The notes beneath the pieces are model-generated. The model was not told the origin of the DNA. It saw only the letters and a list, made by a program, of their open reading frames with translations, and did not search any database. From Paragemmobacter kunshanensis (GTDB taxonomy: Bacteria; Pseudomonadota; Alphaproteobacteria; Rhodobacterales; Rhodobacteraceae): a stretch of DNA of 55,648 nucleotides. Positions 9,207 through 17,175 of the stretch are shown here, piece after piece (within the stretch, counting starts at the first letter, position 1; every line of letters starts with the position of its first letter). Made by a program: the position numbers and the translations under genes. The stretch is taken from positions 1 through 55,648 of the forward strand of contig NZ_JAALFE010000021.1 in assembly GCF_011059185.1 (NCBI RefSeq), written 5' to 3'.

Positions 9207-9240
9207 TAACCAAAAACGCTGCCTCACGGCAACGCGTCAC

Positions 9241-9312
9241 AGGTGGGCGAATACCCCGGAATAGGTGGGCGGATGTTGTCGGAATGGGTGGGCGCATGCG
9301 CCGGAATACGCA
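9241..9312. repeat. IS21 right terminal repeats (three tandem copies)
   Basis: Three inverted copies of the same motif as at the left end, running inward from the terminal TGCGTATTCCGG (read on the minus strand). Confidence 0.85.
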
Positions 9313-9318
9313 GTTATG
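9313..9318. repeat. Right target-site duplication of the IS21 element (GTTATG)
   Basis: Direct repeat of 6736-6741, immediately outside the right terminus. Confidence 0.9.
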
Positions 9319-9411
9319 ACGGCTTTTCGACGTTCGTGATTGATTTTCGGCGCGATGGGCGTATAAGGATTTTCGACACTGGCCCATGATTTGCGGCCAT
9401 AATCCGCGCAC

Positions 9412-10974
9412 ATGAGGCCTTTTCGACGCATGAGACCCGAGAGCCTGACGCCCTCCTTCTTCCAGGATGAGCCCCTTCCCGAGGGCGCCAGCCTCGCAGG
9501 TTGGGCCGCGCTGGTCTCCGCGTTCGGCATTCCTGCGCCGGTGCGCAACCCCACCTGCATCTCGGAGCGACATGTGCGCGGCAACGTCCGCGCGGATGGG
9601 ATCTGGCAGGTCTATGACAAGCGATACCTGCCAGATGCAACGCTGGAAGGCCATCTCGGCTTTGCCCTGCGGCACGAGAGCATCGACCTCCTGATCCTCA
9701 AGCGTGTGTTCGACGCCGTTCCGCAACAGGACATCGAAGCGATTGTCCGCGCCACGCCGACCGGCGCCTTCTCCCGGCGGCTGTGGTTCTTCTTCGAGAC
9801 CCTGACAGGACGGAGGCTCGATCTCGAGGATGCGCCGACCGTCACGGCGGTCCCGGCTCTGGACCCCGCCCTCTATTTCACCGGCAAGGAGCGCTTCTCG
9901 CAGCGCCACCGCGTCCGGGACAATCTGCTTGGCACCGGCGCCCTCTGCCCGGTGATCCGGCGCACAGAGAAGCTCGAGGCGTTGATCGCGCTCGATCTGG
10001 CCGCGCGGGCCAAGGAGACCATCGGCAAGACGGGCGGCCATGTCGTGGCGCGCGCGGCGAGCTTTATGCTGCTGGCCGACAGCCGTGCGAGCTTCGAGAT
10101 CGAAGGCGAGCGCCCGCCCGTCAACCGCCTGGAACGTTGGGGACGCGCGGTGCTCGAGGCCGGCAAGCGCCCCCTCAACCAAACCGAGATCTACCGCCTG
10201 CACCGCATCCTGATCGGCGACGATCGCCTGACCCCGATCGGCTATCGCGACGACGGGGTTTTTCTGGGCGAACGGGACCACAGCAACGACCCCTTGCCCG
10301 AGTTCATCGGCGCGCGGCCTGAGGATGTTCCCGACCTCATGACGGCGCTGAACGATTGCAACAACCGGTTGCGGCTGACGGATACCGAAGAGGTCGATCC
10401 CGTCTTGCAGGCCGCCATCATCGCCTTCGGCTTCGTCTACATCCACCCATTGGCAGACGGGAATGGCCGCCTGCACCGCTGCCTGATCCATCACGTTCTC
10501 GCCGAGCGGAAGTTCACCCCACCCGGGATGGTCTTCCCGGTCTCGTCCGTGATGCTCGACCGCATCGACGATTACCGGGCGGTGCTGCAAGGGCACTCGG
10601 CACCGCTGATGGACCACATCGCGTGGCGCGCAACGCCCACCGGCAATGTCGAGGTCCTGAACGACACGGCCGACCTCTATCGCTTCTACGACTGCACGGC
10701 GGAGGCCGAATTCCTCTATGACTGCGTCCGCAAGACCATCGAGGAGGACCTGCCGCGCGAAATCGCCTATCTCAAGCGCCACGACGCGGCGATGCGCGGG
10801 ATCATGAACCGCATCGAGATGCCAGACGCTCTGGCACGGCAGGTGATTCTGTTCGTCACCCAGAATGACGGGCGGTTTCCGAAGCGCAGGCGCGACCGCG
10901 ACCCCTTCCTCAAACTCACCGATGCTGAGATCGCCGATCTGGAGGAGATTGTGACGACGGCGTTCTCGAATTGA
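9412..10974 (+). CDS. Fic-domain protein (class II, predicted AMP-transferase)
   Basis: 520 residues. The Fic core carries HPLADGNGRLHR near residues 345-356, the full HPFx(D/E)GNGRxxR catalytic pattern with Leu for Phe. Upstream, SFEIEG near residues 226-231 fits the inhibitory [S/T]xxxE[G/N] helix, placing it in class II (N-terminal self-inhibition). About 200 N-terminal residues look like a target- or DNA-related module of the kind common in Fic proteins that accompany restriction genes. Such proteins usually transfer AMP to a protein hydroxyl; the target is unknown. A second ATG 18 bases downstream is an alternative start. It lies 85 bases ahead of mcrB on the same strand and may be co-transcribed. 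Confidence 0.88.
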   Translation: MRPFRRMRPESLTPSFFQDEPLPEGASLAGWAALVSAFGIPAPVRNPTCISERHVRGNVRADGIWQVYDKRYLPDATLEGHLGFALRHESIDLLILKRVFDAVPQQDIEAIVRATPTGAFSRRLWFFFETLTGRRLDLEDAPTVTAVPALDPALYFTGKERFSQRHRVRDNLLGTGALCPVIRRTEKLEALIALDLAARAKETIGKTGGHVVARAASFMLLADSRASFEIEGERPPVNRLERWGRAVLEAGKRPLNQTEIYRLHRILIGDDRLTPIGYRDDGVFLGERDHSNDPLPEFIGARPEDVPDLMTALNDCNNRLRLTDTEEVDPVLQAAIIAFGFVYIHPLADGNGRLHRCLIHHVLAERKFTPPGMVFPVSSVMLDRIDDYRAVLQGHSAPLMDHIAWRATPTGNVEVLNDTADLYRFYDCTAEAEFLYDCVRKTIEEDLPREIAYLKRHDAAMRGIMNRIEMPDALARQVILFVTQNDGRFPKRRRDRDPFLKLTDAEIADLEEIVTTAFSN

Positions 10975-11059
10975 ATTCAGCCCGCCCCCCGTACGGTACC
11001 CGACCCAAAGACGCGCAAACATCCGATTTGACGGCCCTCGAGAGCACAGGACAGCAGTA

Positions 11060-13867
11060 ATGGCGAGATTCAACCCGCACCAGAAAAGCGCCGCATTGTA
11101 TCCTGTGGTCTCGGACTTCGCCGACCGCTGCTTGCTGCAGGATGGCTCTATCCTTCAGCCCGACCTTCGTCTTTGGACGGCCGAGAACCTCTCGGAGCTG
11201 GACCGCACATTCGTCCAGAATCCCGATGAAGGCACGGACAGCTACTATCAGAAGCTCGAACAGCAGATGTCTTCAGGCACGCCGGAAAGCCGCCAGTTGA
11301 TGGCTGAGCTGCACTGGATCCTGTTCACCTTTCCGAGCGACATGGGCGCGGCGACCAAAGCGCAGAGGGTCAGAGAAATCTGGTCCTGGTCGGGCACCCC
11401 GCTTCCCGAGGGCGTTGCAGCCTTGAGCCCGGAGGTTCTGGAAGGCATCGGGCACGCGGGCACGGCCTATAACACGCACAGATGGCGGGAGCTGAGTTTC
11501 CTGATTGAACTGGTTCGTGACTGGAAAGCGCAGCCGCCTGAGATGCAGGCCCAACAGCGCAAGGACCATGAAGCGTTCTGCGCGTTCCTGGACAAGGTGC
11601 CCAGTGTCGATGGCCGCCAACTGCGTCAGATCCTTCCTCATCTCCTGTTTCCAGATCACTACGAGCGGATTTCAAGCCCGCGGCACAAGCGAGAGATCCT
11701 TGAAGGCTTTGCCGTGGCAACGCGGAAGGACATCCGGAAGATGCGGATTGCCGAGCTGGATGCACATCTCTTTGCCCTGCGGCGCAAGCTCGAGACCGAG
11801 CTCGGCCGGGAGATCGATTTCTATGAGCCGGACATTGAACAGCGCTGGCGCGACGGCGACGCAACCTATCTGATCAGCTGGAATCCGTCACGCTGGGACT
11901 GGGAGACGTTCGCCGAGGATCGCCAGCAGACCGCGTCCGGAGGCACTGTAGTCCATCGGTGGCGCACGAGTTCGAAAAAGCCGAAGCCTGACGACACGGT
12001 CTTCCTGATCCGAACCGGCGATGAACTCCGCGGCATCATCGCAAGGGGACGGGTTGCGAAGGCCGCCTACACCGACCTCCACTGGGACTCAGAGCGCGCC
12101 GCCGCGGGTGAGACCACGGATTTCATCGATGTGGAGTTCGAGGACATACGGGACCCAGGGAAGGATGCCTATATCCCGCATGCGACCTTGACGAGCAAGA
12201 TCAGCGGACAGGACTGGAGTCCTCAGTCTTCCGGAATTCTGATCAAGCCCGCTGCAGCGCGGGCGCTGGAAAAGCTTTGGGAAAACGCGGAACCCGCGAA
12301 AACAGACGTCGAAAGGGCCGTGCCGATCATGGGATCAACCCCTCACAACATCATCCTTTACGGCCCTCCCGGTACCGGAAAGACATACCGGACCGCTGAG
12401 GAGGCCGTTCGGTTGTGCGGGGAACCTGTCCCGGATGACCGCGCCACTCTGATGTCATCCTACCAACGCCTCTTGGCCGCCGGTCGGATTGAATTCGTCA
12501 CCTTCCATCAGTCGATGGCCTATGAAGAGTTCGTCGAGGGTCGCCAGCCGATGACCGGCGCAGATGATGGCGAGGACACATCCTCGGCCGGCTTCCGGCT
12601 GGAGACGGTGCCCGGCATCTTCCGGCGCATCACGAAACGCGCCGAGACCAGCCGTGGGCATTCATCCGAGGAGGACTCGACACGTGTTGAAGGCCGCCAG
12701 GTCTTCAAGATGTCGATTGGCGAAGCGGACAACCCCGAAGACGCACATCTCTTCGAGGAGGCGATCAAGGGCGGTTATACCCTTCTCGGCTTCGAGGACA
12801 TCGACTGGTCGGATGATAAATTCGCCAACCGTGACGCCATCATCGAGGCCTGTAAGGCGAAGGACCAGCGCCATTCCAACGTCGATGCACGCTCCGGCGT
12901 TGTGCAAATGCCCTTCAAGTTCCGGAACGATGTGAAGGAAGGCGACATCGTCATTGTTTCAAAAGGCAATTTGCTGTTTAGAGCCATCGGCGTGTTCACG
13001 GGCGGCTACGAATTCGTTCCGCGACCCGAAGGCGGTTATGCCCATCGTCGCTCCGTCCACTGGCTTTGGATCGACCGCGATGGCGTATCTGTGAGCGAAA
13101 TCTACACACGTAAGTTCTCGCAGAAATCGATTTACGGGATCGATGTGGTCGAACTAAACGTGCCGGCCCTTGAACGCTACATGAACAGCCAGAGGAACGA
13201 GGGGCCCTCAGAGCCTGAACCTTTCGTCCTGATCATCGACGAGATCAACCGGGCCAATATCTCCAAGGTGTTCGGCGAACTGATCACGCTCCTGGAACCG
13301 GACAAGCGGCTCGGCCAGCCCAACCAGCTCAAGGTGCGCCTGCCTTACTCGGGGGATGAGTTCGGTGTTCCGTCGAACCTGCATATCGTCGGCACGATGA
13401 ACACGGCAGACCGCTCCATCGCTCTGCTCGATACGGCGCTGAGGCGGCGGTTCACATTCCGGGAAATCATGCCCAATCCGTCCGTGCTGAAGGACGCAGC
13501 CGACCGTACGGGCATCGATCTGCCGAGCCTTCTAACCGTCATCAATGAACGCATCGAATATCTATACGATCGCGATCACCAGATTGGTCATGCCTATTTC
13601 ACCGGCTGCGACACCCGCGCGGATGTCGACGCGGTGATGCGGCACAAGGTGATCCCTTTGCTGGCCGAGTACTTCTTCGAGGACTGGGGCAAGATCGCCG
13701 CGGTGCTGGGCGATCTCGAGACGCATGACAGGCCCATCGCGGGGGGCTTTCTGAACAGGTCGGTCCTCAAGGCACCACCGGGGCTCGACAATGGTGAGGC
13801 GATGCCGCGTTTCCGGTGGGACGTGCGCGACGACGGCTTCGATTACGCGCGGCTTGTCGGCTCATGA
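11060..13867 (+). CDS. mcrB: McrB-like AAA+ NTPase of a modified-DNA restriction system
   Basis: 935 residues, about twice E. coli McrB. It recognises modified DNA and powers translocation with McrC. Visible: an N-terminal helical part; a PUA/EVE-like reader candidate at about 273-390 (YLISWNPSRWDWETF, VFLIRTGDELRGIIARGRV); Walker A GPPGTGKTY near 435; Walker B FVLIIDEINRA near 722; the McrB signature MNTADRSI and arginine cluster TALRRRF. Between Walker A and B sits an insert of about 150 residues (545-690) that again looks PUA-like (FKFRNDVKEGDIVIVSKG, LLFRAIGVFTGGYEF). AGGA lies 8 bases ahead of the ATG. Its stop overlaps the mcrC start (ATGA). Confidence 0.9.
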   Translation: MARFNPHQKSAALYPVVSDFADRCLLQDGSILQPDLRLWTAENLSELDRTFVQNPDEGTDSYYQKLEQQMSSGTPESRQLMAELHWILFTFPSDMGAATKAQRVREIWSWSGTPLPEGVAALSPEVLEGIGHAGTAYNTHRWRELSFLIELVRDWKAQPPEMQAQQRKDHEAFCAFLDKVPSVDGRQLRQILPHLLFPDHYERISSPRHKREILEGFAVATRKDIRKMRIAELDAHLFALRRKLETELGREIDFYEPDIEQRWRDGDATYLISWNPSRWDWETFAEDRQQTASGGTVVHRWRTSSKKPKPDDTVFLIRTGDELRGIIARGRVAKAAYTDLHWDSERAAAGETTDFIDVEFEDIRDPGKDAYIPHATLTSKISGQDWSPQSSGILIKPAAARALEKLWENAEPAKTDVERAVPIMGSTPHNIILYGPPGTGKTYRTAEEAVRLCGEPVPDDRATLMSSYQRLLAAGRIEFVTFHQSMAYEEFVEGRQPMTGADDGEDTSSAGFRLETVPGIFRRITKRAETSRGHSSEEDSTRVEGRQVFKMSIGEADNPEDAHLFEEAIKGGYTLLGFEDIDWSDDKFANRDAIIEACKAKDQRHSNVDARSGVVQMPFKFRNDVKEGDIVIVSKGNLLFRAIGVFTGGYEFVPRPEGGYAHRRSVHWLWIDRDGVSVSEIYTRKFSQKSIYGIDVVELNVPALERYMNSQRNEGPSEPEPFVLIIDEINRANISKVFGELITLLEPDKRLGQPNQLKVRLPYSGDEFGVPSNLHIVGTMNTADRSIALLDTALRRRFTFREIMPNPSVLKDAADRTGIDLPSLLTVINERIEYLYDRDHQIGHAYFTGCDTRADVDAVMRHKVIPLLAEYFFEDWGKIAAVLGDLETHDRPIAGGFLNRSVLKAPPGLDNGEAMPRFRWDVRDDGFDYARLVGS

Positions 13868-15168
13868 TCCGCCGCACGCTCCGCGAATGGCAGCGCATCG
13901 GCTATGGGGATGACGACACGACCATCCCGACCGCCGAGGGCGATCAGATCGCCGCCGTGGCGGCGCGCTCGAGCTTCGCGGGGCGTGGCGGCGAAGGCGT
14001 GCTCGAACACGGCCGCAAAGGCCTGCGGGCCCGTGGTGTCGTCGGTGTGATTGCTGCGCCCGGCTGTCAGCTGGAGATCCTCCCCAAGATCGAGGGGCTT
14101 GGTGAGCATGACGCATCCGACGAAGCTCTTCGTCTTCGCCTCATCCACATGCTCGCGGTGGTCCACGATCTGCGGATCGATGCAGGCGCGCTGGCCCAGC
14201 TTGGATGGCAAAAGGATTCGATCCTCGAATTGTTGATCCGCTTGTTTTGCGCCCGCCTGATGGAAGCGGTGCGGATGGGTCTGCCGCGCCTGTATGTGGA
14301 TCATGCAGACGACCTCCCCGCCCTGCGCGGCAGGCTCGACGTCACCCGACAGTTTTCCCGCCATGCGGTTGCGCCGCAGCGGCTTGCCTGTCGGTACGAC
14401 GAGCTGTCCTCTGACATCGCGCTGAACCAGGTGATGCGCGCCGCCGTGACCCGTTTGCAGCGTGTGGCTCAGGCCCCCGACAATCAGCGTATCCTGCGCG
14501 AGCTGGGCTTTGCCTATGCGGATGTGACCGAGGTTCCGGTCCCTGCGCTGCGATGGGACCAGATCACCCTGGATCGGACCAATCAGCGGTGGCGCGAGCT
14601 TCTTTCCTTCGCGCGTCTTCTTCTCGGCGATCGGCATCAGCAGACCAGCGCAGGGGCCATGGATGGTCATGCGCTCTTGTTCGAGATGAATGCCTTGTTC
14701 GAGCAATACGTCGCCCGACTGGTCACCCGCGCTCTGGCCGGAAGCGGATACCGGGTTTCATCGCAGGGTGGCCACCGGGACTGCCTGTTCGAAGCCGATA
14801 CGGGGCGGTTTCGGACCAAGCCGGACCTCATCATCCGGCACGGGGATCAAGCCGTCCTCGTCGTCGACACCAAGTGGAAGCGGATGGCCCCTCGCATCGA
14901 CGACCCAAAACAGGGGATCAGCCAGGCAGACGTGTATCAGTTGATGGCCTATAGCCAACTCTATGGCTGCCGGGACGTCATGTTGCTCTACCCCCATCAC
15001 GGCGATCTCCCGCCAGAGCCGATTTGCACCCGCTATGCCATTGCACGTGAAGGCGCCGACGAGGCCCTGCACGTCGCGACACTTGTCATGACCGGTCCCT
15101 CGGGATCGCATGTCGATGCGCTGAAGAAGCTGTTTGCCGGGATGTTGCCGGCTGCAGAGCCGGCCTAG
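13864..15168 (+). CDS. mcrC: McrC-like endonuclease subunit
   Basis: 434 residues from the ATG that overlaps the mcrB stop by 4 bases, a translational-coupling arrangement usual for this pair. The C-terminal PD-(D/E)xK nuclease shows TKPDLII near residue 319 and VVDTKWK near 335 (D-x(n)-DTK). The N-terminal half resembles McrC domains that stimulate McrB hydrolysis. It cuts DNA in complex with McrB, which chooses the modified site. A longer in-frame extension upstream inside mcrB is not needed. Confidence 0.92.
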   Translation: MIRRTLREWQRIGYGDDDTTIPTAEGDQIAAVAARSSFAGRGGEGVLEHGRKGLRARGVVGVIAAPGCQLEILPKIEGLGEHDASDEALRLRLIHMLAVVHDLRIDAGALAQLGWQKDSILELLIRLFCARLMEAVRMGLPRLYVDHADDLPALRGRLDVTRQFSRHAVAPQRLACRYDELSSDIALNQVMRAAVTRLQRVAQAPDNQRILRELGFAYADVTEVPVPALRWDQITLDRTNQRWRELLSFARLLLGDRHQQTSAGAMDGHALLFEMNALFEQYVARLVTRALAGSGYRVSSQGGHRDCLFEADTGRFRTKPDLIIRHGDQAVLVVDTKWKRMAPRIDDPKQGISQADVYQLMAYSQLYGCRDVMLLYPHHGDLPPEPICTRYAIAREGADEALHVATLVMTGPSGSHVDALKKLFAGMLPAAEPA

Positions 15169-15216
15169 CCAAAGCACCGGGCGCGACCAACGAAGTGGCT
15201 ACCTTCGGGGCGGTCA

Positions 15217-16449
15217 TCATCCCGCCTTCACGATGGGCATGCGCCGCAGGTGTGCGTCGATCGCCGTGACGACTTCTTGGTGCATGGGCAGATGATGCTT
15301 TTCGGACGCCCATTTCTCGAGAAAGAGACCGACGGTTTCGCGCGCCGTGGCCAGAACAACGGCTGTCGGCAGCGCTGCTTTTGCCGAGAGGTGCTCCAGC
15401 TCGTCCAGCGTAAAGCCTTCGAAATCCTTCGTGCGGCTGAAGTTCAGCGCCGCGCGGTCTCCCGGGATGTAGGGGATCGTCGACACGAAATCATAAGCGG
15501 GCGCAAGGCGGGCACGGTGGCCATCTGGGTAGATCAACGACCAGTTCTTCAGATGCATGTCACCATTGCCGATCAGCGCCGTGAAGGTCAGCCGCCGGAT
15601 GAACTCGGCGGTGTCGGTGACATCCGACTCCGTCGCAATGACGCGAGCGATGTTCGCTGCGCTTGCGCGTTTGTACTTGTCCTCTGCAAAGACCCCAAAG
15701 ACCTGCGCGAAATCCTCGATATGGACTGCAGCCTTCTCTTGTGTGCGATCGAACCGTTCGATGATGAAGGCCTTGTCGCCGAGCCTCTCGACTCCTGCTG
15801 GAAGATTGCCGATCCGCGTCACGTCAATCAGGTCGACAGCCGGGACGTCGATGCCGATCATGCGGGCAAGGGTCATCATCGAGAATTCGTTCTCGGGGAC
15901 GCCGCGATACTCCTGGGACGGCAGCTTGACGATCCAGTCGCCGCCGACCCCGCTGGCGGGGATGGTCAGGCCGCCAGCCTTGTCGCTGACAGCTGAGAAC
16001 TTGAGCTGCACACCGGCCAGCGAGAACCGCAAGACGTCGTCATGCGCGCCGACCGGCTCCGCCGCGTCAAGGTCCTCGTCCGTCACCGGTGGCCATGCAT
16101 CTCCATCCGCCGGCTCGACGACAAGCGCGCCGGGCAGATCACGCCCCAGCACCCACATGAGGAAGAATTCACGGTCGGGGTGGATATCGACCCTCTCGGC
16201 CAGATATCTTCGCAGATGACCTTCAGGAAGAAGATTAGAAAAGAACGGTAACAGTTTGATTTTATATGGTCGATGGTCAGTGATCAGATCGCCGTTCTGG
16301 TCCTTGAAACTCAGGCTCAGGGTCTGCCGCTGCGGGTTGGCAATGTAGTCGTCAGTAAAGGCAAAGACGGTCCTCTCCCCGCCTAGATAGGTCAGGGTCC
16401 CGATCTTATGGCCATGAAGCAGGACGTTGAGGACCGAGACATCAGGCAT
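15217..16449 (-). CDS. hipA: HipA-family serine/threonine kinase toxin
   Basis: 410 residues. HipA kinases phosphorylate a protein target (in E. coli glutamyl-tRNA synthetase) and slow growth. Visible: N-terminal LSLSFKDQNG; activation segment SLAGVQLKF; catalytic loop GNGDMHLKNW near 293-302; metal-binding APAYDFV. All key residues are present. I chose the ATG that overlaps the last 8 bases of hipB because homology begins there (MPDVSVLNVLLHGHKIG); a longer upstream frame overlaps hipB and reads as shadow. It is convergent with mcrC. Confidence 0.92.
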   Translation of the reverse strand: MPDVSVLNVLLHGHKIGTLTYLGGERTVFAFTDDYIANPQRQTLSLSFKDQNGDLITDHRPYKIKLLPFFSNLLPEGHLRRYLAERVDIHPDREFFLMWVLGRDLPGALVVEPADGDAWPPVTDEDLDAAEPVGAHDDVLRFSLAGVQLKFSAVSDKAGGLTIPASGVGGDWIVKLPSQEYRGVPENEFSMMTLARMIGIDVPAVDLIDVTRIGNLPAGVERLGDKAFIIERFDRTQEKAAVHIEDFAQVFGVFAEDKYKRASAANIARVIATESDVTDTAEFIRRLTFTALIGNGDMHLKNWSLIYPDGHRARLAPAYDFVSTIPYIPGDRAALNFSRTKDFEGFTLDELEHLSAKAALPTAVVLATARETVGLFLEKWASEKHHLPMHQEVVTAIDAHLRRMPIVKAG

Positions 16450-17035
16450 CGTCTTCGTCCAGCGAATAGGCTGGCCTTGGGCTCGCGTCCTCCGGCGGAA
16501 CAAACGGTTGGTGCGCCAGCTGGTTGCGCAGCTTCTGCATCGCATCCTGGCTCCGCGTGAGAGCCTCAATCTGGAAGCTCGGCACCTCGATGCGCTCCAG
16601 CGCCTTGCGCAGGGCTCTGAGGGTTTCAGGTTCGATCGTGGGGAGCTGAAAGCGCTGAAGGTCAGCAAAGGTCTTCTGCAGACGCATGACCCCATCAAGG
16701 TTCGGCATCGCCACCTGCAGCCTGCTCAGGGTTTCCGCGATGCGGGTGATCTCCTTCTGCGACGGGCCGCGCGTTGGGTCCGCCTGCCCGCCGGACTGGC
16801 GCACGATGGACTTCACGGCCGGGACGGCCTTCCGTGGAACGAGGGTCAGTTCCAGGTCGAGTGCATTTGCCATAGCGATGAGGCTCGTGACGCGCGGATC
16901 TACGGTCCCCGCCTCGATGCGCGAGATCTGAGCCTGCGGGATACCTGCAAGCGCACTCAGATCGCGCTGGCTCAACCCCTTCGCGGTTCGGGCCGCCCGG
17001 AGGCTAGCGGCGATGACTTGCGTGGCGTAGCTCAT
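16442..17035 (-). CDS. hipB: HipB-like Xre-family antitoxin and repressor
   Basis: 197 residues, long for HipB. The first 60 residues form an HTH_3 domain (RTAKGLSQRDLSALAGIPQ, then ISRIEAGTVDPR). The remaining 120 residues, partly helical with a hydrophobic heptad-like stretch (ETLSRLQVAMPNLDGVMRLQ), are not part of the standard fold and may hold the toxin or oligomerise. The gene precedes hipA with an 8-base overlap. Three near-identical palindromic sites upstream of it are probably its operators. No clear Shine-Dalgarno is seen ahead of the ATG, so the mRNA could be leaderless. Confidence 0.88.
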   Translation of the reverse strand: MSYATQVIAASLRAARTAKGLSQRDLSALAGIPQAQISRIEAGTVDPRVTSLIAMANALDLELTLVPRKAVPAVKSIVRQSGGQADPTRGPSQKEITRIAETLSRLQVAMPNLDGVMRLQKTFADLQRFQLPTIEPETLRALRKALERIEVPSFQIEALTRSQDAMQKLRNQLAHQPFVPPEDASPRPAYSLDEDDA

Positions 17036-17039
17036 ACTT

Positions 17040-17057
17040 GATGTTCATTTCTGCATC
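17040..17057. promoter_or_regulatory. hipBA operator, site 1
   Basis: GATGTTCATTTCTGCATC, an imperfect palindrome of the form GATGNW-n6-TNCATC, 4 bases ahead of the hipB start codon. Binding here would cover the translation start region. Confidence 0.7.
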
Positions 17058-17070
17058 AGACATATATCAT

Positions 17071-17088
17071 GATGCACAATTCTACATC
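17071..17088. promoter_or_regulatory. hipBA operator, site 2
   Basis: GATGCACAATTCTACATC. Its start lies 31 bases from site 1, close to three helical turns, so the two face the same side of the DNA. Confidence 0.75.
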
Positions 17089-17142
17089 GTCCAGCTTGTC
17101 ACTTCAAGTTCGATACAGACTAGCACATCAAAATCAAAAATC

Positions 17143-17160
17143 GATGCATTATTCTACATC
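17143..17160. promoter_or_regulatory. hipBA operator, site 3
   Basis: GATGCATTATTCTACATC, matching site 2 at 16 of 18 positions. It starts 72 bases from site 2, about seven helical turns, and lies just past the 3' end of the helicase gene. This spacing would allow looping between sites. Confidence 0.75.
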
Positions 17161-17175
17161 GAACACTGTCCACGC

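Larger units (their letters stand above)
6742..9312 (+). mobile_element. Complete IS21-family insertion sequence, 2571 bp
   Basis: The element starts TGCGTATTCCGG and ends with the reverse complement of the same 12 bases, is flanked by a 6-bp direct repeat, and carries istA and istB in the usual order. Both ends carry tandem copies of a roughly 22-24 bp motif (four left, three right). All parts appear intact, so it may be active. It sits about 100 bp upstream of the fic gene and separates fic from whatever promoter lay further upstream. Confidence 0.95.

Noticed and set aside
9172-11073. 633-codon minus-strand frame over fic
   Set aside because: Antisense shadow of fic and the IS21 right end; low-complexity, no motif.
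16450-16698. N-terminal extension of hipA by 83 codons
   Set aside because: It lies wholly within hipB in another frame and is Arg/Ser-rich; HipA homology begins at the ATG overlapping the hipB stop.
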